A DNA stretch of 35,043 nt from Oscillospiraceae bacterium (GTDB lineage: Bacteria; Bacillota; Clostridia; Oscillospirales; Oscillospiraceae): contig JAJBUU010000033.1 of the NCBI GenBank assembly GCA_020860205.1, positions 1 to 35,043 of the forward strand. The letters run 5' to 3'. Below the pieces are notes generated by a model, which worked only from the letters and a program-made list of their open reading frames with translations, ran no database searches and was not told the DNA's origin. Position numbers and translations under genes: made by a program. Below are positions 1 through 9,641 of the stretch, piece after piece. How positions within the stretch are numbered: the stretch's first letter is position 1; every line of letters begins with the position of its first letter.

Positions 1-41
1 CTCCTTCAGCTCTCTGGATTTTCTTTTTTGTTGGTTTTTCC

Positions 42-1468
42 TTGACACAAGGAGATTTCTCCCGGTTTTCTCGTGATTACATCGAGGCAGGGAACCTGCT
101 GGAGAATGTGTTCCCATTCCTGGGTGTGCGATTTGTCTCTGTGACAGATCATTACGACAGCTTTGAAACAGACGGTTCAGCGCAAAGTCTGCTGATTTCC
201 CTGAAAAGTCTCATCAACACCTACTACGCCAAGGACATCTCACGGAAGGTCAGCTCTTCCATCCACAGCCGTCAGCTTGCGGGGCAGTTTTTATCAAGCA
301 AGCTGCCCTATGGCTATCTGAAATCGGAAAAGGAGGCATACCGCTTGACCCCAGACCCGGAAACGAAAGACATTGTAATCAGGATTTTTCGTGAGTATCA
401 TGGGGGCGCAACCGTCAGTCAGATTGTGCGAGAGCTAAACGCTGAGGACATCCCTTCCCCGGGGCGGCTCCGTTATATGCGAGGGTTATCTCAGCGGGCT
501 TGTTACAAGGACGCACGATGGACAGTAGAGGGTGTCAAACAGGTACTCCGAAATCCCGTTTACGTTGGGACGCTTGTCCACGGCAGGGAGACACGGGCAT
601 TATACCTGGACATCACAAAGCCAAAACGTGAAAAAGATGAAAGCAAATGGCGCGCGCTGCCTAATATGCATGAGCCGCTGGTTGACCAGGAAACTTTTCA
701 GGAAGTAAACAAGCGGCTTGCGGAGAGCAGGGTGAAGCAAGAGCAATTTGTGGCATCATCGCAACAGATTCGGGAAGAAAACCCACCCCTTCTGCTCGGA
801 TATGTTTATTGCGGCGACTGCGGGGGGCGTATGGGATACTCACGTCACAGGACGAAGACGGAGGGGCACATTTATTGTCACTATAAGTGTCTACGGCATG
901 AGTACGGACACTGCGATTCTTCAAATGTCATATCACAGAAAAACTGGTTCCCATCGTATGGAACGCCATGCGTGACCAACTGCTGTATTTCTGCGATTTT
1001 GAGAAGATGATACAGACGATAAGGAGCGAGAACCGAGAGACAGCACAGCAGGTCAGCTATAAGGATGAAATACAGAGTATCCTTTTGAAGATCAAAAGCT
1101 GCATGGGAAAACGGGAACGTCTTTACGAGGATTTTTCCGATAGTCTGTTATCTCCAGAGGACTATATGTCATTCAAGAAACGATATGACGAGGAAAATCT
1201 AGAGCTGAATAAATGGCTTAACCATTTGCAGGACTTGCAGAATCGACTGAACCTTTCTCTGTCAGATAAGAATCAGTGGATGGTACATATGCGGATGATG
1301 CAGGACGCCACCGAGTTAAGCCCGGAACTGGTAGAGGCACTGATAGAAAGGATCAATATCTATCAGGTTGGAAAGGAGCGCCGGATTGAGATCATTTTTA
1401 AATATCGGCAGGACTTCGATGTTCTGCAATCCGCATATGACGAATGGAAGGAGGGCGTAGGCACATGA
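42..1468 (+). pseudogene. Large serine recombinase, N-truncated and frameshifted remnant
   Basis: Remnant of a large serine recombinase, a site-specific integrase/excisionase of mobile elements. The reading begins inside the resolvase domain at the GDFSRFSRDY motif, so the catalytic Ser and roughly the first 70 residues are missing; the 44 bases before it do not continue the protein. The recombinase domain and a zinc-ribbon (CGDCGG...C) follow. At about 938-943 the frame breaks: the coiled-coil tail continues in another frame from about 940 to 1468 (MRDQLLYF... onward). One missing G before the A-run would restore a continuous reading (SNVISQ-EKLVPIVWNAMRDQ). Its stop overlaps the start of the next gene (ATGA), so the pair was once a translationally coupled operon. 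It cannot be functional as it stands. Confidence 0.85.
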
Positions 1469-3090
1469 AGCTCTATCTGTATATCCGGTTGTCATCAGTA
1501 GATGCGGATTTGAAGTACAAAAGCGAGAGCGAAAGTGTGGCGAATCAACGTTCCTTGCTGCACCAGTTTGTCGAGTCCCGCAGGGAGTTCTATGGCTGGG
1601 ATGTCGAGGAATTTGTGGACGATGGCTATACCGGCACCAACGATGAACGCCCGGCGTTTAATCGGATGATCGGCCATCTAAGAGATGGCGACGCCCAGCT
1701 TGTAATCTGCAAGGATTTCAGCCGGTTTTTTCGTGATTATACGGAAATTGGTGACTATCTGGAGCGTATTTTTCCCTTCCTGGGTGTGCGGTTTATCTCC
1801 GTCAATGATGGATATGACAGCGATGATTACAAAGGAACAACTGCTGGCATGGAAGTCGTTATGAAGTATATTATCTGCTCCTTCTACAGCAGAGACCTGT
1901 CCCAAAAGATGAAAGCGTCCATAGATGTTCGGATGAAGGCCGGGGAATATTTAGGCCGCTATGCGCCCTTTGGGTATATGATGGACCCGGATAAGAAACA
2001 TCACCTGGTTCCAGACCCGGAGACAGCGCCTATTGTGCGGCGTATTTTTGACTTTGCAATAAGCGGCCATCATGCCGGAGAAATAGCAAGATTGCTGAAT
2101 GACGATGACATCGAAACTCCATCGAGCTTCTTCAGGCGTAACAATCCTGAAAACGGGCGCTTTCGTAACACCTCATCACGCAAATGCTGGGATGGAACCA
2201 ACATCCGAGTCATATTGCAGAGATTCGAGTACACGGGTGCTTGTGTATTCAAGAAAAAAGCGTGGAAAGGTATTGATAATCCCAAAACAAAAACGCTGGA
2301 TAAGTCCCAGTGGATGATCGTTCCAGGATGTCATGAGCCGATTATATCGGAGGCTGAGTACGATAAGGCACAAGCGGTTATCCGCAGGATGAAAGCATCT
2401 CAGGCTTCTGCTCAGAGCTATCCGTTGCGCAGCCTGATACGATGTGGGGTCTGCGGCAGGATGATGAAAAGGAATTCGTATTGTAAGCACATCAATTATA
2501 GCTGCACACTTTCTCAGCACTCTGCAAACCCAGAATGCCCCGTCCAGGAGCATTTCCCGGAAGACAAGCTCGAAGCCGCCGTGATAGGTAGCTTACGCCA
2601 GATGCTGATGCTGTTGGTAGAGCACAAAAAACTGGTTGATACCGCCGCATCAAAAAGTAAAGGCTCCAAGGCCAATTTGCGGCAATCGCTCCTTCGCATA
2701 GAAAAGAGCATGAAACAGAACAAGCTGTCCAGAGAGACTGCATATGAAAAATATGTTGATGGTCAGGTAACAAGAGAGGATTTCCTGTGTATGCGGGACA
2801 AGCTGGCTGGCGAACTTGCAAAGCTCAATGAGGAAAAAGCTAGCATTGAGAGCGACCTGGCTGCCTACGAAGCAGCAGAGGATTCAGAACTGACGCTACT
2901 GGGTCAAGAGGCAGAGTCATTCCTGAAAGCAAAGGAAGTGACCAATCAGATGCTCCTGCATTTCATTGATCGAGTGTATGTGTACAGTGGAATGAGGATT
3001 GAAATCAAGTACGGATTTTCCGATGAGCTTGTAAACCTTCTTGATGGAGACCATGCCCAGGAGACTGATAACGGCAACAGCATAAATTGA
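1465..3090 (+). CDS. Large serine recombinase (intact)
   Basis: Site-specific DNA recombinase of the large serine family, 541 aa. The N-terminal resolvase domain has the catalytic motif YIRLSS (nucleophile Ser in RLS, about residue 9) and the downstream KDFSRFFRDY motif with the two catalytic arginines. A recombinase domain (about 160-290), a zinc ribbon (CGVCGRMM ... C) and a coiled-coil tail with ESDLAAYEAA follow. The start at 1465 is preferred over an in-frame ATG at 1444 because AGGAGG lies just upstream and the start overlaps the previous stop. It is the only full-length recombinase here with all expected catalytic motifs, so it is the only likely active one. Its 3' end is followed at once by a complex palindrome. 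Confidence 0.9.
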   Translation: MKLYLYIRLSSVDADLKYKSESESVANQRSLLHQFVESRREFYGWDVEEFVDDGYTGTNDERPAFNRMIGHLRDGDAQLVICKDFSRFFRDYTEIGDYLERIFPFLGVRFISVNDGYDSDDYKGTTAGMEVVMKYIICSFYSRDLSQKMKASIDVRMKAGEYLGRYAPFGYMMDPDKKHHLVPDPETAPIVRRIFDFAISGHHAGEIARLLNDDDIETPSSFFRRNNPENGRFRNTSSRKCWDGTNIRVILQRFEYTGACVFKKKAWKGIDNPKTKTLDKSQWMIVPGCHEPIISEAEYDKAQAVIRRMKASQASAQSYPLRSLIRCGVCGRMMKRNSYCKHINYSCTLSQHSANPECPVQEHFPEDKLEAAVIGSLRQMLMLLVEHKKLVDTAASKSKGSKANLRQSLLRIEKSMKQNKLSRETAYEKYVDGQVTREDFLCMRDKLAGELAKLNEEKASIESDLAAYEAAEDSELTLLGQEAESFLKAKEVTNQMLLHFIDRVYVYSGMRIEIKYGFSDELVNLLDGDHAQETDNGNSIN

Positions 3091-3160
3091 CAGCTCATAT
3101 TCCCGAAGGAATATGAGCTGGAGACGACCAGCAATCCTTCGGGAATATCATAATTTTTTA
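3091..3160 (+). terminator. Overlapping hairpins after recombinase: terminator/attenuator or element end
   Basis: A perfect 13-bp stem (3091-3103 with 3108-3120) closes on a CGAA loop. A second, mutually exclusive 14-bp stem pairs 3097-3110 with 3135-3148 and is followed by TAATTTTTTA, a typical intrinsic-terminator tail. The segment begins one base after a recombinase stop codon and ends just before the broken start of the next recombinase, so it could instead be an element end or attachment site. The pairing is read directly; the role is inferred. Confidence 0.55.
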
Positions 3161-3180
3161 GTCCTTGGCTAACACGAGCA

Positions 3181-4026
3181 AACGAAAAATATACCGGCGA
3201 TGTCATTTTCCAGAAGACCTATACCGATGAGAACTTCAACCGCCATATCAATTACGGTGAGGTTGACCAGTACATGGATTCAGACCACCATGAAGCGATT
3301 ATCAGCCATGAGGATTTTGATGCTGCCAACGCACTGGTCGCACAGAGAGCTTCCGAAAAAGGCATTGAAAAAGGAAGCGGTAAATACCAGCAGCGCTATG
3401 CATTCTCTGGAAAAATCATCTGTGGAGAATGTGGCAACACCTTCAAGCGCAGGATTCATACCTGTACTACCTATAAGTATGTCGCATGGACCTGCAATAC
3501 TCACCTGAAGGACAAAGCTACCTGCAGCATGAAATATGTAAGAGATGATGAGATGAAGGCTGCATTTGTAACGATGCTGAACAAGCTCATCTACGGACAT
3601 CGGATAATACTTTCTCCTTACCTAAAAGCTCTGGAAAATTCTTCTGGTGACGAAGCAATCCAGCGTATTCAGCACTTGGAGCTACTTCTAGCCCAAAACA
3701 GTGAGCAGAGAGAAACCTTAACAAAACTGATGGCGCAGGGCTACATCGACCAGATTTTATATAATCAAGAAACAAATGCACTGCTCCTACGGGCAGAGAC
3801 TTATCGCTCTGATATCGAAGCAATCACCATCTGCATGACCGGTGACGCAGCCAAGGTTACAGAGACGAATCTTCTGCTCCACTTTGTGTCTCATACCGAT
3901 ATGCTTACATACTACAGCGAAGAGCTTTTTGAAACCTACGCGGACCGTATTGAAGTGATAAGCAGAAATGAGATTCGCTTTGTAATGAAATGCGGACTGA
4001 CATTCACAGAAAGGATTGGTGATTAG
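3181..4026 (+). pseudogene. Large serine recombinase, C-terminal part only
   Basis: C-terminal 282 residues of a large serine recombinase. The sequence picks up at NEKYTGDVIFQKTY, the end of the recombinase domain, then has a zinc ribbon (CGECGNTFKRR ... C) and a coiled-coil tail ending at 4026. The whole resolvase domain is missing; in-frame sequence upstream (3151-3180) runs into a TAA and does not look like recombinase. An ATG at 3274 could start a shortened product. The clean break next to the palindrome at 3091-3160 suggests that the preceding recombinase element inserted into this gene or that a deletion joined them. It is immediately followed by the next gene with no gap. Confidence 0.8.
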
Positions 4027-4455
4027 ATGAGTCACACACCCTTTGGCTATCGGATTGAAAATGGTATCGCAGTGATAGACGAGCCTGCCGCCACTAAGCT
4101 CCGACAACTCTATACGAATTACCTGAGTGGCATGTCCTTATCAAAGGCAGCTGCAGAAGCCGGAATTCCAACCTATCACGGCACCGCTAAGCGATTGATG
4201 GAAACAGCCCATTATCTTGGCGACAGTTTCTATCCTGCCATCATCGATAAGGAGACCTACCAGAAAGCACAAGAAGAACGCAAACGTCGGGCCACAAAGC
4301 TCGGACGAAATAATAAGCAAACACAAATGAGGGAAATACAGATACCTACTCACTTCTATATGAAGGATGGTGTTGCCTTACATGATAACCCTGTAAGGCA
4401 AGCAGAGTATCTGTACAGCCTCATAGAAAGTGAGAGTCAATCATGGGAAATGTAA
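4027..4455 (+). CDS. Small recombinase-domain protein without catalytic domain
   Basis: A 142-aa protein starting [11 protein letters not shown] and carrying only recombinase-domain features (PFGYRI at the start, then [14 protein letters not shown] and [11 protein letters not shown]). It lacks the resolvase nucleophile region and cannot cut DNA. From general knowledge, such short proteins sit between two full serine recombinases in clostridial mobile elements, as here, and probably act as accessory DNA-binding factors. Its ATG directly follows the previous TAG and its end overlaps the next gene by 13 bases, so the three were coupled. No damage is seen in the gene itself. Confidence 0.8.
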   Translation: MSHTPFGYRIENGIAVIDEPAATKLRQLYTNYLSGMSLSKAAAEAGIPTYHGTAKRLMETAHYLGDSFYPAIIDKETYQKAQEERKRRATKLGRNNKQTQMREIQIPTHFYMKDGVALHDNPVRQAEYLYSLIESESQSWEM

Positions 4456-6011
4456 TGTTGATTCCTGCAAGACGACAAGTTGGAAGCAACGCTCGCAAGA
4501 AGGAAGAAGAAAAACCAAAGCTCCGAGTCGCAGCATACTGCCGTGTCAGTACCGACAGCGATGAGCAGGCTACTAGCTATGAAGCTCAAGTAGAACACTA
4601 TACAGAATATATACAGAAGAACCCGGATTGGGAATTTGCCGGAATCTATGCCGATGACGGTATCTCCGGCACTAACACTAAGAAACGTGAAGAATTCAAT
4701 CGAATGATTGAGGCTTGCAAAGCCGGAAAAATCGATATGATTGTTACCAAGTCTATCAGCTGCTTTGCCAGAAACACACTTGACTGCCTGAAATACATCA
4801 GATAGCTCAAGGATATGAACATCCCGGTCCTGTTCGAGAAGGAGTCCATTAACACGATGGATGCCAAGGGCGAAGTCCTTATCACCATTATGGCGTCACT
4901 GGCACAACAGAAATCGCAGTCCTTGAGCCAGAACGTGAAGATGGGCATCCAGTTCCGATACCAACAGGGCAAGGTACAAATCAACCACAATCGCTTCCTC
5001 GGATATACAAAGGATGCGGATGGCAACTTAATCATCGACCCGGAACAGGCTGAAATCGTAAAGCGTATTTACCGAGAATACTTGGAAGGTCTCAGCATGG
5101 ATAAGATTGCAGCCGGTCTGGAGCGTGACGGTATTCTCACCGGCGCAGGTAAACCTAAATGGCATACCAGCACCATCAACAAGATTCTCAGAAATGAGAA
5201 ATACATTGGTGATGCCCTTCTCCAAAAGACCTACACCACCGACTTTCTGAATAAAACCAGAGTCAAGAATAACGGCATTGTCCCTCAGTACTATGTGGAA
5301 GGCAATCGTGAAGCCATTATTCCGAAGGAAATCTACCTGCAGGTTCAAGAAGAGCTGGTCCGCAGACGAGTGATCAAGACCAGTGCCAATGGCAAAAAGC
5401 GCAGCTACAGCTGTAACCACTGTTTCTCACAAATAGTCATCTGCGGCGAATGCGGCGAAATGTTCCGCAGGCTCCATTGGAATAACCGAGGTGTCAAATC
5501 CATCGTCTGGCGCTGCATCAGTAGGCTGGAATCCACTGGACTAGAGTGCCATGCAAGAACCATTAATGAGCTGGTTCTTCAGGATGCCGCCGTCAAGGCA
5601 ATCAATCAGATGCTTGGTGACAAAAGTAGCTATCTGGCACAGCTCCAGCTCAACATTGCCTCAGTCATCCAAGCTTCGCAGGCCACTTCCGTTGAGAACA
5701 TCGACGAGAAACTGATGGCCCTGCAACAGGAACTCATCCAGAAAGCCCGGAGTAAAGAAACCCACGACGAGATTGCCGATGAGATTTTTAGGCTCCGAGA
5801 GCTCCGCCAGCAGACCACCATCGACACCGCTGCAAGGGATGAGCAGATAAAGCGAATCAACGACCTGGAGGATTACATCGCACAGCAAACCGCCCACCTT
5901 ACCGAGTTTGATGAGTCGCTGGTACGACGCTGGGTCAAACAGATAACCATTTGGGATGACTGCATCACGGTTGAACTGAAATCCGGTGTCAGCATCGATG
6001 TTGATGCCTAA
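4443..6011 (+). pseudogene. Large serine recombinase with amber stop and lost catalytic Arg
   Basis: A large serine recombinase reading of 522 codons split by one in-frame TAG at 4803-4805 (after LDCLKYIR; the continuation [13 protein letters not shown] is in the same frame). The expected residue there is Gln, so a single CAG-to-TAG change explains it. The nucleophile motif YCRVST is present (Ser about residue 36), but the normal SRFARN motif reads SCFARN: TGC at 4761-4763 in place of an Arg codon, removing one of the catalytic arginines. Both changes fit C-to-T transitions. Recombinase domain, zinc ribbon ([10 protein letters not shown]...C) and coiled-coil tail are otherwise complete. It is very unlikely to be active even with stop readthrough. 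Confidence 0.85.
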
Positions 6012-6030
6012 AATCCCATAGATGCACGGA

Positions 6031-6078
6031 TGCGCCCCACCACTGGATATTCTCCGGTGATGGGGGTGCATTGTTTTA
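6031..6078 (+). terminator. Intrinsic terminator after recombinase operon
   Basis: A long imperfect hairpin pairs 6031-6046 (TGCGCCCCACCACTGG) with 6054-6070 and is followed by TTGTTTTAT. It lies between the recombinase operon and the convergent HEPN gene, overlapping the latter's stop codon. Confidence 0.65.
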
Positions 6079-7497
6079 TAACGCAATATTCAAATGAAAT
6101 AAGTCAATAATAGCCTGTCTAATGTTTTCAGCCTCTATCCCATAATATTTCATCTGCATAGAGTAAACAACATATTCTAGGTACATTAGGTCTAAAAGTG
6201 CCAATCCAATAAAATCCTTATCTAAATCCCCGTGGGCAAAATGATTTCTTTGACTTGATAGCCTCTCTCCCATCGCAGAATATACTAGTTCTTCACCATT
6301 GAGTCTATATAAGTGCTTACCAAAACCACCTATAATTGAATCAAAATCCTCTCCTATTTTTAGCAACTCTGTTTGAAGAGAATCTGACCTGATAAGTTTA
6401 CTCAAAAATTTATACTTACTTTTCAATTTGCCTGTACTTGCATCAATTAATTTTTTTAAAGCCTCGGTTGCCTCGTTTTCAATTTTAATTGTACTTTCTT
6501 TTTTAGGAACACCATCCGGGTAAGCTCTATGAAATTCCCATTCGAACGCAGCCGTTATCATAATAAATCGTGCTGCATCAATATGCCGTCCTTCTTTATA
6601 TGTTTTCGGTAAATGTCGCGTATATAAACTATCACACGCAATGTCTTCTAATATTTGACCTTCATGACCAGCAATTTGACGCTGCTTGATGCATCTATCT
6701 TGTTTTAACGCATACATTTCCTTCTCTGTAGCATTATTCATCATTGTTAAAGTTGCAAACGTTTGATATTTTCCATCTTGATTTTTTGTTGAAATCGATG
6801 CTGGCTCCATAAAGATATTATTTCTGTAACATAAAAAGGATATAAAATTTCTTGCAATGTGCCAAAGCCTGACCAGAAAATCATATTCCTCAGTTTCTTC
6901 AAATTCAAACAACATAGTTGACTCCAGTAAAATTGGTGGTTCTAGAATCTTTGCACTAAGTTTTCTTGAAACACTAAACTGCACACTTACCTTTTTTCTA
7001 TCTACCATAAATTCTTGCGGTGTTGTACTTGTTATTTCAAAACTTTTTGTTGTGATAGAAAATATACCGTCACTATTCACAGTTGATGGGTCAAATGAGA
7101 AATCGAATGCGTGATTAACCGGATGGATGTTATTAATTTCTGGTCCTGAAAATGATATTCTTCCGAATTTTCCATTCTTACTGTTACATTCTAAATAGCC
7201 AATTAGATTAACTAGTAACACCGCATTACTACTACCAATATTTGCATTTTGCTGCGTAAAAAATACAATCGTTTTTCCATTCTCATGACAATGTCCTATC
7301 AAAAAAGATTCTTCCATCTTCAAGTCTGTATTAGGAATAAAAACTCCTTTTGCAATTGATGTGACAAGCCATTCGGATTCTACCTTCCTCACATTATCAA
7401 TGGATGGAATCAAACGCAAATCTTCTCCATTAAACACAAAAGTAAAATTTGTATCTTTATAGCTTAATACTCCTGTATATATTTTATTATTGTCCAT
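6076..7497 (-). CDS. HEPN-domain protein, candidate ApeA-like abortive-infection RNase
   Basis: A 473-aa soluble protein with no signal peptide or membrane segment. The C-terminal third is helical and contains RNHFAHG with R417-x4-H422, the R-x4-6-H signature of HEPN ribonucleases, followed by a hydrophobic helix (LALLDLMYLEYVVYSM) typical of that fold. The N-terminal half is beta-rich (GVLSYKDTNFTFVF; SGPEINNIHPVNH), an arrangement like ApeA-type anti-phage proteins, which cut host RNA on infection and abort phage growth. The assignment to ApeA is by architecture, not by a search. The start is firm: AGGAGG is 7 bases upstream of the ATG. The gene is strikingly AT-rich compared with the GC-rich genes to its right and sits beside recombinase debris, which argues for horizontal arrival. 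Confidence 0.65.
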   Translation of the reverse strand: MDNNKIYTGVLSYKDTNFTFVFNGEDLRLIPSIDNVRKVESEWLVTSIAKGVFIPNTDLKMEESFLIGHCHENGKTIVFFTQQNANIGSSNAVLLVNLIGYLECNSKNGKFGRISFSGPEINNIHPVNHAFDFSFDPSTVNSDGIFSITTKSFEITSTTPQEFMVDRKKVSVQFSVSRKLSAKILEPPILLESTMLFEFEETEEYDFLVRLWHIARNFISFLCYRNNIFMEPASISTKNQDGKYQTFATLTMMNNATEKEMYALKQDRCIKQRQIAGHEGQILEDIACDSLYTRHLPKTYKEGRHIDAARFIMITAAFEWEFHRAYPDGVPKKESTIKIENEATEALKKLIDASTGKLKSKYKFLSKLIRSDSLQTELLKIGEDFDSIIGGFGKHLYRLNGEELVYSAMGERLSSQRNHFAHGDLDKDFIGLALLDLMYLEYVVYSMQMKYYGIEAENIRQAIIDLFHLNIAL

Positions 7498-7757
7498 AGA
7501 ATTTCCTCCTATTATCTAATCCACTGCCAAGTCTGCCCCTTAGTATCGAGTGGCTTGAACTGCGGTCAGCCTTGTTATCCATATCACTGCAACAACCCCT
7601 GACATCTAATCCACAGCCTAAACCTTACCACTCATTTTCTGCCCAACGCAAAATCGCTTAATAGATATGTTTCCATATAAGAAAACCGAGCTTTTCGCAA
7701 GGATGTTCTGATGGCACTAATCTCGCAAAAATCCGAAAACAGCCCACTTTTCAGCAC
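7498..7757. other. Gene-free junction between island and core-type sequence
   Basis: No convincing gene on either strand. The sequence shifts from AT-rich to GC-rich near 7740-7760. A short near-repeat (TCTAATCCAC at about 7516 and 7599) is the only internal structure noted; a promoter for the HEPN gene must lie here but no box pair is convincing. Confidence 0.5.
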
Positions 7758-9113
7758 TTATTTATCTTTTCTTGACATCAAACATACCGTCTCCACATGC
7801 CAGCTCCGCGGGAACATATCCACGCAAACGGCCTCCTGCGGGGCATAGCCCTGCTGGACGAACAGGGACAGGTCGCGGGCTTGGGTGGCGGGGTCGCAGG
7901 AAACATAGACGATACGATGGGGGGACATTGCACAAACTGCATCTATGGTCTGGCGGTTCAGCCCTTTGCGCGGCGGGTCGAGAACCACGGCGTCCGGCGC
8001 CGCGCCGCGTGCGGCCAGTTTGGCGGCAGCCTGTCCCGCATCTGCACAGAGAAATTCCACGTTTTCAATGCCATTGCGTGCGGCGTTGCGGCGGGCGTTT
8101 TCCACGGCCTCCGGCACGATTTCCGCGCCAATGACCCGTTCCACGCCTTTGGCAAGGCAGAGAGAAATGGTACCCGCGCCGCAGTAGAGATCCAGCACCA
8201 GCCCCTTGCCGTCCGGTGCGGCAAATTCGAGCGCTTTGGCATAGAGCTTTTCCGCCTGCAACGGGTTGATCTGATAGAACGACAGCGGCGACAGCTCAAA
8301 TTCCAGTCCGCAGAGCGTATCGTGCATGACCGGGCTGCCCCAAAGCGTATAAAAGCTGCCGGAAAGCACCGTGTTGCCGCGGGTTTTGTTTACATTCAGC
8401 AAAATTCCGGTGGCTTCCGGTACGGCGCAGCGCAGCGCGTCCACAAGCGGCGAAGTCAAAGCACCAAAGCCGCCTGCAGCGACCACGGTGATTTGCATTT
8501 CACCGGAGCGCAGGCCGTTGCGGGTGAAAATATGGCGCACCAGACCGCGCCCGCTGCCTTCGTCATAAGCGGAGATGTTGTGTGCGCGCATAAAATCGCA
8601 GAGTGCACGGGCGGCGCGGGCCGAGCCCTCCGTCTGGATGCGGCAGCGCTCCACGGGAATCACATCATGGCTCCGCGGGCGGAAGAAGCCGCAGCAGGGA
8701 CCGGAACCGATGGCGTAGATCGCTTTATTGCGGTAGCCATCCGGTTCGTCCGCACCGAGAATTTCCCCGGCGCGCAGCGATAGACCGCCGATGCGCTGAT
8801 AGCAGTCATTGACACGCTGTATTTTGAATTCCAGCTCGGCGGCATAATCTACATGGCGCAGAGCACAGCCGCCACAGCGCCCGTAAACCGGGCAGTCCGG
8901 CTCGATTCGGTGCGGCGATGGGGAGAGCAGTTCCATGCCCCGCGCCCAGACTGCCGATGCGCCGACCCTTACGATGCGGATGACCCAGCGCTCGCCGGGG
9001 ATTGCGCCCTTGACAAACACGGCGCGCCCGCCAATGCGGCAGACGCCGCTCCCGTCGGACGACCAGGTTTCAATGTCTGCCGTGTGCAGTTGGTTTTTTA
9101 TCAGTTGCTCCAT
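7758..9113 (-). CDS. rlmD: 23S rRNA (uracil-5-)-methyltransferase, RumA/RlmD family
   Basis: SAM-dependent enzyme that methylates C5 of a uridine in 23S rRNA (U1939 by RlmD; the Firmicute relative RlmCD also does U747, and sequence alone does not decide). Domains in order: N-terminal TRAM/OB fold (GSGVCRIGGRAVFVKGAIPGE), a [4Fe-4S] site with CPVYGRCGGC, then the methyltransferase with SAM motif LDLYCGAGTISL, DPPRKGL, catalytic Cys in VSCDPATQARDL and the terminal HVETVCL motif. All key residues are present. The frame is open to 9173; ATG 9113 (MEQLIKNQ) is preferred because family members start close to this point and the ATGs at 9137 and 9173 lack a well-spaced ribosome site. GC content matches the core genes. 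Confidence 0.92.
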   Translation of the reverse strand: MEQLIKNQLHTADIETWSSDGSGVCRIGGRAVFVKGAIPGERWVIRIVRVGASAVWARGMELLSPSPHRIEPDCPVYGRCGGCALRHVDYAAELEFKIQRVNDCYQRIGGLSLRAGEILGADEPDGYRNKAIYAIGSGPCCGFFRPRSHDVIPVERCRIQTEGSARAARALCDFMRAHNISAYDEGSGRGLVRHIFTRNGLRSGEMQITVVAAGGFGALTSPLVDALRCAVPEATGILLNVNKTRGNTVLSGSFYTLWGSPVMHDTLCGLEFELSPLSFYQINPLQAEKLYAKALEFAAPDGKGLVLDLYCGAGTISLCLAKGVERVIGAEIVPEAVENARRNAARNGIENVEFLCADAGQAAAKLAARGAAPDAVVLDPPRKGLNRQTIDAVCAMSPHRIVYVSCDPATQARDLSLFVQQGYAPQEAVCVDMFPRSWHVETVCLMSRKDK

Positions 9114-9239
9114 GTGTTTCACCACGTTTGTATCCATGCTCCAAATGATTTTTGCATTCAGACAGCACCGCATGATCAGAGCCGCGGCTTTCTGCCGAAT
9201 GATGCGGCGTTGCCCGAAAAATCGGAGGTGTTTTCAACC

Positions 9240-9268
9240 ATTATAGCCAATTCCCGCCCGATTTTCCA
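9240..9268 (-). promoter_or_regulatory. Probable sigma-A promoter of rlmD
   Basis: On the minus strand, TATAAT (9240-9245) lies 17 bases from TGGAAA (9263-9268). The -10 box is perfect and the -35 matches 4 of 6. It reads toward the methyltransferase gene. Confidence 0.5.
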
Positions 9269-9288
9269 CCGTGAGTTTCTACAAATCT

Positions 9289-9321
9289 TTTCTGTGTCCG
9301 ATTCATGCGCGGACACAGAAA
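9289..9321. repeat. Perfect 12-bp inverted repeat upstream of rlmD promoter
   Basis: TTTCTGTGTCCG (9289-9300) and its exact complement (9310-9321) flank a 9-base spacer. There is no U-tract on either strand, so it is not a plain terminator. It sits about 20 bases upstream of the -35 box and could be an operator or an mRNA-end hairpin; no function is shown. Confidence 0.5.
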
Positions 9322-9456
9322 CGCATTGAATGAACATTATCTCGGAACGGCAAATTTATCAGTTCTCTGACCTGCAACAAATGCGCAATTTTACCGTATT
9401 TTGCCCCTGTTCGGCAAGGGATCGTGTGCTGCGCGGCAGGAAGTAATCACCTTTTT

Positions 9457-9567
9457 ATTGAGCACGGAAAGCCAGTATTTGGCGCTTCCATTCTGACCGA
9501 CTTCGATTGTGAGGACTTCCTTGCGCCCATCCATGTTGATTCCCAGAATTACATAAGCCGCGAGTCT
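9457..9567 (-). pseudogene. IS256-family transposase fragment
   Basis: About 37 codons read AAYVILGINMDGRKEVL and SAKYWLSVLN, the conserved core of mutator-type (IS256) transposases near the second catalytic region. Nothing recognisable of the transposase remains on either side, no terminal inverted repeats are seen, and an 8-G run sits at 9609-9616. It is a decayed scrap, useful only as a sign of past insertion and deletion. Confidence 0.7.
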
Positions 9568-9641
9568 ACAGATTGTCGCGGTGCTGGTGGCAATGCTCGT
9601 GTTTGCAAGGGGGGGGTGCCGCAACATCTTTCAGTGATGTC

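Noticed and set aside
4803..4805. Amber codon read as pyrrolysine or suppressed
   Set aside because: The aligned residue in the family is Gln, one base change explains it, and the nearby catalytic Arg is also lost, so decay is simpler.
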